A DNA stretch of 64,000 bases, from assembly GCF_017565765.1 (NCBI RefSeq), contig NZ_JAGDYP010000008.1, positions 1 to 64,000 on the forward strand, written 5' to 3'. The position numbers and the translations under genes were made by a program. Below are positions 24,854 through 32,423 of this stretch, one piece after another; within the stretch, counting starts at the first letter, position 1, and every line of letters starts with the position of its first letter. The notes beneath the pieces are model-generated. The model saw nothing but the letters and a program-made list of their open reading frames with translations, did not search any database and was not told where the DNA came from. Source of the DNA: Capnocytophaga bilenii. Lineage in GTDB: Bacteria > Bacteroidota > Bacteroidia > Flavobacteriales > Flavobacteriaceae.

Positions 24854-24911
24854 TAAAAAAACTCCCCGTGATGCGAGCCGCATAGGCAGTTTGCACCACG
24901 GGGAGTTTTAT
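24854..24911. terminator. ACTCCCCGTG hairpin, copy e
   Basis: AAAAAACTCCCCGTG pairs with CACGGGGAGTTTTA. The loop, read on the minus strand, contains ACTGCCTATGCGGCTCGCA, nearly the same as in copy g. It separates the convergent CPBP and DUF302 genes. Confidence 0.75.
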
Positions 24912-24939
24912 TCTCTAATTTGCTAATTCTCTAATTTTC

Positions 24940-25404
24940 TCATTTGCTAATTGACGATTTTATCAGTTGTAGCATTGCTGCATCTATTTTCTCTGCTGTG
25001 CTGAAGTTTTGCTTTATATGGTATTTTTCGGCGATGGCAGCAATTTTCTCATAGCGTATATTTACTGTTTTTTCCTCCTCATAGATGAGGATTTTCAAAG
25101 GGAGTTCAATAGCCAACCGAGGGTTTTCCTGCATTAGGGCAGTTCCTACTTTGGGGTTGCCTACTATAAGCACGGTGGCGGGCTGCATACTTTCGCCTAC
25201 TGCCTCAGCCGCTTTGTGGTGTTCAATAGTAGCAAAAATGGTAATGCCCCTACTATTTAGCTCTTTTTGAAGGGCTACCACAGTCTCTTCAAAAGCTAAT
25301 GGACTCTCAAAGTCAGCATAAGGTTTTATTACATCTGTACAACTAATAATAGGTTGTGCCGCTGCTAAGAACGGGAATAATAACAAGATAATTAAGTGTT
25401 TCAT
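24940..25404 (-). CDS. DUF302 domain protein, exported
   Basis: This 154-residue protein has a signal peptide ending near AAAQP. The remaining about 135 residues match the DUF302 domain: SPLAFEETVVALQKELNSRG near 34, IFATIEHHKAA near 56, PATVLIVGNPKVGTALM near 75, and the LPLKILIYEE strand near 103. The biochemical function of DUF302 is not established. It has its own terminator side (copy e) and no operon partner. Confidence 0.8.
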   Translation of the reverse strand: MKHLIILLLFPFLAAAQPIISCTDVIKPYADFESPLAFEETVVALQKELNSRGITIFATIEHHKAAEAVGESMQPATVLIVGNPKVGTALMQENPRLAIELPLKILIYEEEKTVNIRYEKIAAIAEKYHIKQNFSTAEKIDAAMLQLIKSSISK

Positions 25405-25499
25405 ATAGTTTATTATAAATGTTTTTCAAAGAAAGTAAGGGTAAGTTCATTCTGTTTGTAGTGAGTTTCCTTCTGCCATACTGAACGCTCTCTTGCTAA

Positions 25500-26564
25500 T
25501 TATACTGAGGTAGTAGCAAAGATACGCAATGAGCCATCAGTTTCTTTGCGTTGTATATACCCTTTGAGGGTCATTTGCTGCAATTGTTTCTTTACTGCTG
25601 CGGTAGTTATACCTGCCTTTTGTGCTAATTGCTCAATAGTAATCATCGGGTTTTCTTCAATAGCTGTAAGCAGTATAGCAGTTGATGGACTGCGAAAGAC
25701 AATGCGCTGTCCGTCATACCACCATACCTTAGCAGAGGTCTCTGTAGCAAAGTCTATAATATACTGCAATTCTGTAGCAACTAACTTTCTAAAAAAGACT
25801 GAGAAAGGAGCTATTTGCGCCAAAGTAGCTTGCGCACCTTCTGACGGACTTAGCCCTACTCTTACATCGGCTTGATGGAGTGCATCTAAATATTGCTGTT
25901 TGTAGCGATGCCTCACTACAAGCATTGGCAAACCGTGGCGAGCTAAAATATAATTGACCATCAGTCGTGCTATGCGTCCGTTACCATCTTCAAACGGATG
26001 TATGCGAATATAGCGATAATGAAATAAAGTAGCTAATTCTACTGCAGAGAGCTTTCCTGCTGTCTCAGCCTCGTTATACCAATCTACAAGGTCGGTCATC
26101 AGGGCAGGAGTTTCTTGAGGAGAAGCATACTCAAAGCGGTCGCCATAACGGGTAATCACACTATTAGGACGTGTTTTATAACTCCCAGCGTGGATTATAT
26201 AGCTGCTAATAGTACCATCAGGCAAAGTTTGGTATACAGTATAGTCTTCTCTTAATAAGGTTTGGTGTAGCAAACGGATAAAATGTTGAGTAAGAGGTTT
26301 GCGTTCAGAAAGCTCTTCTTTAAGCATTTGTATACTTGCCTCACTGGCTTTCATATCCATAAAGTCCTTCATATTTCCTTCACCACTTACTTTTCCAAAG
26401 AGCAACAGCAATTCCGTTTGCCCATAAGTGAGTGTATTTCCCTCTATATGGTTACTGTTGTAGTTGTAATCTACAGTAAAACGCTGAGAGAGTAAATATT
26501 CCTTACGCTTACTAAGGGGCTGTAAAGCTTTCCACTGCTGATACAGATGAGTTATTTTATTCAT
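25500..26564 (-). CDS. Fic family protein (AMP transferase) with N-terminal inhibitory helix
   Basis: This 354-residue protein has the Fic core motif HPFEDGNGRIAR at about 188-199, whose His and acidic residue transfer AMP from ATP to a target hydroxyl. The N-terminal helix carries SNHIEGN (Ser37 to Glu41), the (S/T)xxxE(G/N) inhibitory motif of class II Fic proteins, so it should be self-inhibited. A DUF4172-like N-terminal helical region and a C-terminal winged helix (about 290-350, ITIEQLAQKAGITTAAVKKQ) fit the usual long Fic architecture. A 10-bp-arm palindrome lies in its leader (26586-26608). It is either a regulator or a Fic/DOC-type growth modulator. Confidence 0.85.
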   Translation of the reverse strand: MNKITHLYQQWKALQPLSKRKEYLLSQRFTVDYNYNSNHIEGNTLTYGQTELLLLFGKVSGEGNMKDFMDMKASEASIQMLKEELSERKPLTQHFIRLLHQTLLREDYTVYQTLPDGTISSYIIHAGSYKTRPNSVITRYGDRFEYASPQETPALMTDLVDWYNEAETAGKLSAVELATLFHYRYIRIHPFEDGNGRIARLMVNYILARHGLPMLVVRHRYKQQYLDALHQADVRVGLSPSEGAQATLAQIAPFSVFFRKLVATELQYIIDFATETSAKVWWYDGQRIVFRSPSTAILLTAIEENPMITIEQLAQKAGITTAAVKKQLQQMTLKGYIQRKETDGSLRIFATTSV

Positions 26565-26585
26565 AATGTATTCTTTTTTGCACTC

Positions 26586-26608
26586 AAAGGTAGCCTGTGG
26601 CTACCTTT
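26586..26608. promoter_or_regulatory. Perfect palindrome in the fic leader
   Basis: AAAGGTAGCC and GGCTACCTTT are separated by TGT, 22 bases before the fic ATG and 15 bases after its -7 element. It could be an operator for the Fic winged helix or an RNA hairpin. Confidence 0.55.
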
Positions 26609-26623
26609 AAACGGTATAATGTG

Positions 26624-26631
26624 CAAAAGTA
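26624..26631 (-). promoter_or_regulatory. -7 element TACTTTTG of fic
   Basis: On the minus strand TACTTTTG lies about 60 bases before the fic ATG and matches the Bacteroidetes consensus. Confidence 0.55.
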
Positions 26632-26672
26632 CATATTATTTTTTACTTAGCCTACTAAATTTGTAGCTTTTG

Positions 26673-26714
26673 AAAAAACTCCCCGTGAGGTACCATACCA
26701 CATGGGGAGTATTA
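26673..26714. terminator. ACTCCCCGTG hairpin, copy f
   Basis: AAAAACTCCCCGTGAGGTA and TACCACATGGGGAGTATT pair with a few mismatches. It terminates the minus-strand nuclease-like gene ending at 26728. Confidence 0.65.
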
Positions 26715-26727
26715 TCAAGAGATTAGA

Positions 26728-27666
26728 TTAGTCAATTTTGTAGACTACTTTTGCAAGTCCTAATTCTTTCCATTTGCCATTTTTAGCTTCAGGGCGTGAA
26801 TAAACATTGCCTAACAAAGAAGATTTTTGTTTAAACCGTGATGCTTTCCAAGTTTTGTGTTCTACTTTTCCGTTGTTATAGTGCCACTCTACTTTTGCTA
26901 CTTTTTTCTGTAAAAGTAATTTTTTAAAAGCTTCTAAATCATTAGGAACAAACTCAATAGGCAGTTTCTCAACAGAAGTATTGTCAAGGTTGTTTAAAGA
27001 TACTTCTTCAACAGCAATGGGTGAGATAGCAATATCCAAATGCTCAAACACTTTTTTTACAAGTTTAGAATCATATTCCTCTTGTAGTTCTTTGTATAGT
27101 TTATCTTGCAAATGAGAAAGCTGTTCCTCCACATACTCTCGGATTTCATCCATAACTTCACTTTCTTGTATTTTCTCCAATTGTTTTTGGGCAAAGACAA
27201 GAAGTTTATCCTTTCCAAACTGCTCTTTAGTAAGTAGAGATAGTAGTTCTTCAGCTTCTGGATTATTCTCTGTGAATGCAGCCTCAAATACTTTTTGAGC
27301 TTCTGTGCCGTCTTCTGTAGTGTCGTCATAGTACAATTGGAATTTATCCCCCAAAAGCACCCCAAAGCGAAGTTTTAGCTGTCGCATATAAGAGATAAGT
27401 TGTTTCTTATGTTTTTCAACAGATTCATTAGGGTGTTTTAGCTCTACTACAAAAAGAACTTTGTTATTGCTCTCTATAGTAATATCAGGGATTAGTGTTT
27501 GATTACTCCCTACACTGATATGCTTTTGAGTAACGATTTCTCCTTGTCTTCTTGACCAGCCCAACTTCTCCAAGAAACTTTCAATCTCTATTTGAAGAAT
27601 ATTTTCTTTAGTATTCTTTTTTTGATGTGTGCTTACTATAAAGCACAAGTCATTCCATTTATTCAT
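26728..27666 (-). CDS. Orphan PD-(D/E)XK nuclease, HsdR N-terminal-like
   Basis: In this 312-residue protein, residues 20-115 match the N-terminal nuclease domain of type I restriction subunit R. Asp61 in LIPDITIE, then Glu75 and Lys77 in FVVELKHP form the PD-(D/E)XK site, and QLISYMRQLKLRFGVLLGD near 88 is the usual Q-x-x-x-Y region. The translocase domain is absent, and no hsdM or hsdS is nearby. The rest is a coiled coil (about 145-215) and a C-terminal domain (about 235-312). It may be a stand-alone defence nuclease. The gene follows the lipoprotein gene at 27681 by 14 bases. Confidence 0.7.
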   Translation of the reverse strand: MNKWNDLCFIVSTHQKKNTKENILQIEIESFLEKLGWSRRQGEIVTQKHISVGSNQTLIPDITIESNNKVLFVVELKHPNESVEKHKKQLISYMRQLKLRFGVLLGDKFQLYYDDTTEDGTEAQKVFEAAFTENNPEAEELLSLLTKEQFGKDKLLVFAQKQLEKIQESEVMDEIREYVEEQLSHLQDKLYKELQEEYDSKLVKKVFEHLDIAISPIAVEEVSLNNLDNTSVEKLPIEFVPNDLEAFKKLLLQKKVAKVEWHYNNGKVEHKTWKASRFKQKSSLLGNVYSRPEAKNGKWKELGLAKVVYKID

Positions 27667-27680
27667 AGTTTTTTATTTAA

Positions 27681-28673
27681 TTAAGGCAATGTTTTTAGTA
27701 TAGTTCCTATTACTACTTCTTGATGAGTATTATGATCATATTTTGTTATATCAGTAAGTTTCTTCCATTGAACATTATTCTTATAAACGTTTAAACTACT
27801 TGCAGGAACATACACATTCTGTAAATTTATCTTTCCCAAATAAGGATTAGTGCTATATTTTCCATTGTAAAGTATAGGAGGAGTAGTAGCTTCTATGTAA
27901 ATATTTTTAATATTTGTATCTTCAAAAACACTACGACCAATTGAAATAACATTTTTAGGGAAACGAATTTCTTCTATACTACTATTTTCAAATGCTGAAT
28001 GCCCTATAGTAGTTATTTTTTCAGTAAGTTTAATTGAAGATAAATCTTCACAACCATAAAAAGCTCTGTTTCCTATTTTAGTAACATTAGCCAATTCAGG
28101 GATAGCTGTCATATCAATACTTGTAGAATTTTTATTTCTCCATTGCAAGAGTATTGTACTATCGTCACTTAGTAAAAAATCAGTTTTTTGTGTAGCACCA
28201 CTTATCAAGCTAATTCCATTACCCCAACCACTTTCTGCTTTAGGTCCGTATAGACGTTTGTTTTGGGTGTCAATGTACCAATCACCTACTTTTCCTAGTG
28301 AAGTAGTAGGAGCTGTAGTACCTGATAAAATAGTTGCCCCATCTTTTCCGTTAGAACCGTTTGCTCCATTAGAACCATTACTTCCGTTGCTACCATTAGT
28401 ACCATCTTTTCCTTTTTCACCCTGAGTTCCTTTTAATCCTATGGCATTTCCCCAGCCTTCACTTGTTTTAGGCCCGTAGAGTTCTATTGTAGTTTTGTTG
28501 AGATAATAGTCGCCTATACTTCCTAACGAAGTTGCTGGAATACCATTCCCTGAAAGAATTTGACTACCCTTCTGAACTTCTACACGTTCAATTACTTTTT
28601 CAGTTCCTTTCCCGCAATTGCTAACAGTCAGTGCAACCAGCACTGTTACTGCTATTAAAATTACTTTTTTCAT
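27681..28673 (-). CDS. Surface lipoprotein with collagen-like and BspA-type LRR regions
   Basis: This 330-residue lipoprotein (lipobox TVSNC, Cys20) has an unusual layout. A ySLGxxGDYY-LYGP-GWGN module lies at about 40-82, followed by a short collagen-like Gly-x-x tract rich in GSNGSNGANG (about 84-110). A second copy of the flanking module (SLGKVGDWYIDTQNKRLYGP) lies at about 118-155. Four BspA-like LRR_5 repeats then follow (NRAFYGCEDLSSIKL, HSAFENSSIEEIRF and similar, about 185-265). Such proteins mediate adhesion at the cell surface. Its promoter would lie upstream of a structured leader (28756-28910). Confidence 0.75.
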   Translation of the reverse strand: MKKVILIAVTVLVALTVSNCGKGTEKVIERVEVQKGSQILSGNGIPATSLGSIGDYYLNKTTIELYGPKTSEGWGNAIGLKGTQGEKGKDGTNGSNGSNGSNGANGSNGKDGATILSGTTAPTTSLGKVGDWYIDTQNKRLYGPKAESGWGNGISLISGATQKTDFLLSDDSTILLQWRNKNSTSIDMTAIPELANVTKIGNRAFYGCEDLSSIKLTEKITTIGHSAFENSSIEEIRFPKNVISIGRSVFEDTNIKNIYIEATTPPILYNGKYSTNPYLGKINLQNVYVPASSLNVYKNNVQWKKLTDITKYDHNTHQEVVIGTILKTLP

Positions 28674-28755
28674 TTGTTTGTTAAAAAAATTAGTTTGTCA
28701 TTCCTACTCTTTTACAGGCTTTTCGGTTTCCGCCTTATCGTTCACATAAGTACAT

Positions 28756-28910
28756 AAAAAAACGCGGGCACATTCCTTACTACTTTCCTTATAGAGCCCG
28801 ACCAAAGGCTTTGTACTAAAGTAAAAAGGAATGCCCACGCTTATAACGTAGGCATTTCCACTTCACTTTTCCTAGTACTAAAAAATGGTCGTTTTCTATA
28901 AGGAGGAAAA
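28756..28910 (-). ncRNA. Rod-shaped structured RNA with overlapping terminator hairpin (6S-like or attenuator)
   Basis: Read on the minus strand, 28904-28786 folds into one long rod. TCCTTATAGA pairs with TCTATAAGGA, CGACCA with TGGTCG, GTACT/AAAGT with ACTTTAGTAC, and GGAAATGCCTACG with CGTGGGCATTCC, with internal loops between and a TTATA tip. The 3' strand of the tip (28826-28840) can instead pair with GCGGGCACATTCCTT complement at 28764-28778, forming a hairpin followed by seven U (28762-28756). So two exclusive folds exist. The about 120-nt bulged rod resembles 6S-type RNA (Rfam 6S-Flavo is a candidate), but a leader attenuator for the downstream lipoprotein gene fits too. Confidence 0.5.
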
Positions 28911-28999
28911 TTGTAAAGCGAAACGCTAATTTATGTCTTTATGTAGTTGTTTTTTCTGTTTCTTTTAAATAGTGTTTAAATGAGTTTTTAAATTCACTG

Positions 29000-29029
29000 C
29001 AAAGGTAATGATTTTTTTATAATATGCAA
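29000..29029 (-). promoter_or_regulatory. Promoter for the structured RNA
   Basis: On the minus strand TTG (29029-29027) and TACCTTTG (29007-29000), 19 bases apart, give a start about 90 bases before the rod and about 320 before the lipoprotein ATG. Confidence 0.6.
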
Positions 29030-29219
29030 GGGGTGAGAAATAAAATTATTAAAAAAATACTACTCAACCTTTATGATTTGTCTGCAATCATTAATCCACA
29101 TAACTATACCAAGATAATCATTCGTAAGACGTATTTTGCCGTCAGCAGCTTCTAATTTCAAACTGTTACAACTTGTAACGGTTCCGTTTTTCAAACTACG
29201 AAGATAGTAATAATTAGCA

Positions 29220-29273
29220 AAAAAACTCCCCGTGGTTACTGCCTGTGCGGCTCGCACCACGAGGAGTTTTGTT
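29220..29273. terminator. ACTCCCCGTG hairpin, copy g
   Basis: AAAAACTCCCCGTGGT pairs with ACCACGAGGAGTTTTG. The loop TACTGCCTGTGCGGCTCGC is shared with copies c and e. It follows the minus-strand DUF389 gene and ends in a U tract. The stretch 29030-29219 holds only a weak open frame with no supporting homology. Confidence 0.7.
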
Positions 29274-29293
29274 ATTGCTTGTCGTGCTACGAC

Positions 29294-30610
29294 CTAATTT
29301 GCTAATCGGCAAATCACTTTCTTCTCGCCAAATTTCTCAGCAAGCCATTGTTGCAATCGCGCGGCATCTATTTCTTTAGCTACTTCTTTGCCCTTTATAG
29401 TATCTTTTTTCAGGGTGTAGAGCAGTACAGTAGCCGTTTGTAGAGAATCTTTATTAGACAAGTGGTTCAGCTTGCCAAAATAAAAATCGTCTATGCTTGG
29501 GAATAATACCTGCATTTCTTTAGCAAAAGTAGCATCAGTAGGCTTGTATTTTTCCAGTTCGTCAGTTAGGTTCTTTATCATCACATCTTTACTAGAGAGC
29601 GACGACTTGTTTTTGTTGATTTCCGATAGTATTTCTTTGTCTATTTCCGATTCTTTTTGTCGTACAATAAGCTTTGTATTGAGTAGATTGAAGTTTTTAA
29701 GGTTGCTTTGCAGTGTTTTCAGCTCTTCATCGCTAAATTTCTTATCCAAAAACGCTAATTCAATGCTTTTAGGGTTCGTATTGTAGCGTATTTTCTTATA
29801 AATGATAGTATAACCGCTATTTTCAAACTCAGCAGTGATATAGTGTGCCACATTCTCGTGGAATTTCTTCTCTTCTAAAAGACTATAAGCTAAATAGAGG
29901 CTGGGAGTGACGATGAGGATTACTAGTGTAGTGATAACCACGCGCAAACGCTTGTTAAGTGCCTCATTACCTGTATTCTTAGGGGTGTATTTCAGGTATT
30001 TAATAATGAGAAAAGTAGCAATACCAATAAAGAAACAGTTAATACTATAGAGGTAAAAAGCACCTAAAAAATAACTAAAATTACCCGTTGCCAAGCCAAA
30101 GCCTGCTGTACAGAGCGGAGGCATCAAAGCAGTAGCGATGGCCACCCCTGGTATAGGGTTCCCTTTGTCTTCTCGGGTTAGGGAGATAGCACCTACCAAC
30201 CCACCCACAAAAGCGATGAGCACATCGTAAATAGTAGGCGAGGTACGAGCCAAAAGCTCTGACTGCACATCCTTAAACGGACTGATATAAAAGTAGATAA
30301 ACGATACTATAAGGCTCACTACCGTAGCGATAAGCAAACTGCGTCCTGTTTTTTTCAATAAGTCAAAATCGTAGGTAGCTAATGCAAAGCCTGCCCCCAC
30401 AATAGGCCCCATAAGCGGAGAGATAAGCATCGCCCCGATGATAACAGCTGTAGAATTGACGTTTAGTCCGATAGATGCAATAAGAATAGCACAAGCCAAA
30501 ACCCATAGATTGGAACCGCGAAAAGAGATATTGCTAAGAATATCTTCTATTACTTTTTCTTTTTTCTCTTCGCCTTGGTGCAGATTAAGTAGATTTTTTA
30601 AGAAACTCAT
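29294..30610 (-). CDS. DUF389 family membrane protein
   Basis: This 438-residue protein's first half holds six or so membrane helices with the DUF389 signature: a STAVIIGAMLISPLMGPIVG stretch near residue 52, GGLVGAISLTREDKGNPIPG near 135, and IATALMPPLCTAGFGLATG near 157. The second half (residues 230-438) is a soluble, partly coiled-coil region with a C-terminal domain. The biochemical role of DUF389 is unknown. It is monocistronic, with hairpin g after it. Confidence 0.8.
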   Translation of the reverse strand: MSFLKNLLNLHQGEEKKEKVIEDILSNISFRGSNLWVLACAILIASIGLNVNSTAVIIGAMLISPLMGPIVGAGFALATYDFDLLKKTGRSLLIATVVSLIVSFIYFYISPFKDVQSELLARTSPTIYDVLIAFVGGLVGAISLTREDKGNPIPGVAIATALMPPLCTAGFGLATGNFSYFLGAFYLYSINCFFIGIATFLIIKYLKYTPKNTGNEALNKRLRVVITTLVILIVTPSLYLAYSLLEEKKFHENVAHYITAEFENSGYTIIYKKIRYNTNPKSIELAFLDKKFSDEELKTLQSNLKNFNLLNTKLIVRQKESEIDKEILSEINKNKSSLSSKDVMIKNLTDELEKYKPTDATFAKEMQVLFPSIDDFYFGKLNHLSNKDSLQTATVLLYTLKKDTIKGKEVAKEIDAARLQQWLAEKFGEKKVICRLAN

Positions 30611-30766
30611 AATGTTAAATATTAGTGTTTAGATGTTAGCTCTTATAAATAATATTTTTATCTGAATGCAAAGATAATAATAAATTATTAATCAGCCAAT
30701 ATATCAGTAAAATTACATCTCATTACTATTAATAGTAGTTTCCAATTCCAAAGCGTTATAACAAAT

Positions 30767-30816
30767 AATTAGCCAATGTGTGTATCAGCTTTAGCTAATC
30801 AACACATTGGCTAATT
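30767..30816. terminator. Terminator of guaB
   Basis: AATTAGCCAATGTGT and ACACATTGGCTAATT are perfect 15-base arms, with AGCT pairs inside the loop, 38 bases past the guaB stop. Bases 30617-30766 hold nothing evident. Confidence 0.8.
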
Positions 30817-30853
30817 TATAGTATCTTAACGACTATTCTATAATAACCAACCA

Positions 30854-32323
30854 CTATCGTGAGTAATTAGGAGCTTCTTTAGTAATCGTTATATTATGCG
30901 GATGACTCTCTGCTATACCACTAGTTGTAATGCGTACAAACCTGCTTACTTCCTTAAGAGTAGCAATATCTTTAGCACCACAATATCCCATACCAGCTCG
31001 CAGTCCACCTATAAATTGGTGCATACTTTCTTGTAATTCACCCTTATAAGCCACACGCCCCACAATACCTTCAGGCACTAATTTCTTGATATCATCTTCC
31101 ACATCTTGAAAATAGCGGTCTTTACTACCTTGGTTCATAGCCTCTACCGAGCCCATACCTCGGTATGATTTGTATTTTCTTCCTTCAAAAATAATTGTTT
31201 CACCTGGTGATTCTTTAGTGCCTGCCAACAACGAACCAAGCATCACACTATCAGCACCTGCTGCAATTGCTTTCACTATATCACCTGTATAGCGAATACC
31301 TCCATCAGCTATCACAGGCACGCCTTTACCTTTCAGTGCGGCAGCTACATTCAGTACTGCCGAAAACTGCGGAAAACCTACCCCTGCTACTACTCTAGTT
31401 GTGCATATAGAGCCAGGTCCTATACCCACTTTCACCGCATCAGCACCACTCTCTGCAAGATAAAGAGCCGCTTCGGCTGTAGCTATATTACCTACTACTA
31501 CATCCAAATCAGGGTGCTGACTCTTCACGGCTTTAAGTGCTTGTACCACTCCTTTGGTATGTCCGTGTGCTGTATCAATCACTACAGCATCCACTCCTGC
31601 TTGCACTAAAGCTGACGAACGCTCTACTACATCTGCTGTAACCCCCAAAGCCGCAGCCACGCGCAAACGACCATAGCTATCTTTGTTAGACATCGATTTC
31701 TCTTGCAAATTAGCAATATCGCGGAAGGTAATAAGCCCTATCAGTTTGTAGTTTTTATCTACAACAGGAAGTTTCTCTACTTTGCTGCGTTGTAATATTT
31801 TTTCAGCCTCTTTCATTGAAGTACCCTCATTGGCTATCACCAAGTTCTTAGAGGTCATCACTTCCACTATCGGGCGAGCTCCATCTTGTTCAAATCGCAA
31901 ATCTCGGTTTGTTACAATTCCTTTAAGCGTGCCATCAGCATCTACTATCGGGATACCTCCTATGCTATTTTCTTTCATACAACGTTTAGCATCAGCTACT
32001 TTGGCATCAAGCGAGAGCGTTACAGGGTCTATAATCATACCACTTTCAGCACGCTTTACTTTCCTTATTTGCTTTGCCTGCTCCTCAATTGTCATATTTT
32101 TATGAAGCACACCTATACCCCCTTCGCGTGCCATTGCTATAGCCATAGCTGCTTCGGTAACCGTATCCATAGCTGCCGATATAATAGGCACATTTAGTGT
32201 AATATTACGAGTAAAACGAGTAGTTATTGCTACCTCACGAGGCAATACCTCTGAATAATTGGGTATCAGAAGCACATCATCATAGGTGAGTCCTTCTGTA
32301 ATTATCTTATTTTGGAAGTCCAT
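30854..32323 (-). CDS. guaB: Inosine-5'-monophosphate dehydrogenase
   Basis: This enzyme oxidises IMP to XMP with NAD+, the committed step to guanine nucleotides. ATG at 32323 ([20 protein letters not shown]) gives 489 residues, the family length; an upstream TTG would add ten unsupported residues. The two CBS domains lie at about 95-205 ([40 protein letters not shown]). The catalytic Cys is near 307 in GSICTTR, the IMP-binding [10 protein letters not shown] follows near 360, and the flap with GRVAYKG is near 425. Promoter TAATTTTG is at 32351-32358 on the minus strand. Confidence 0.95.
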   Translation of the reverse strand: MDFQNKIITEGLTYDDVLLIPNYSEVLPREVAITTRFTRNITLNVPIISAAMDTVTEAAMAIAMAREGGIGVLHKNMTIEEQAKQIRKVKRAESGMIIDPVTLSLDAKVADAKRCMKENSIGGIPIVDADGTLKGIVTNRDLRFEQDGARPIVEVMTSKNLVIANEGTSMKEAEKILQRSKVEKLPVVDKNYKLIGLITFRDIANLQEKSMSNKDSYGRLRVAAALGVTADVVERSSALVQAGVDAVVIDTAHGHTKGVVQALKAVKSQHPDLDVVVGNIATAEAALYLAESGADAVKVGIGPGSICTTRVVAGVGFPQFSAVLNVAAALKGKGVPVIADGGIRYTGDIVKAIAAGADSVMLGSLLAGTKESPGETIIFEGRKYKSYRGMGSVEAMNQGSKDRYFQDVEDDIKKLVPEGIVGRVAYKGELQESMHQFIGGLRAGMGYCGAKDIATLKEVSRFVRITTSGIAESHPHNITITKEAPNYSR

Positions 32324-32350
32324 TTTTTTAAAAAGAGAATTTAGTTGCCG

Positions 32351-32358
32351 CAAAATTA
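32351..32358 (-). promoter_or_regulatory. -7 element of guaB
   Basis: TAATTTTG on the minus strand lies 27 bases before the ATG and supports the start at 32323 rather than the TTG at 32353, which lies inside this element. Confidence 0.6.
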
Positions 32359-32423
32359 CTTACTTTTTATTTATAAAACAAATCTTTTTTGCAATATAAC
32401 GTTTTTTTAATTTTCATAATACT

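Noticed and set aside
29060-29260. 66-codon minus-strand open frame
   Set aside because: Its start lies inside hairpin g and no homology or promoter supports it. It could be a scrap of a longer gene.
32324-32353. Ten-residue N-terminal extension of guaB from TTG
   Set aside because: It overlaps the promoter, and IMP dehydrogenases begin at the MDFQNKI position.
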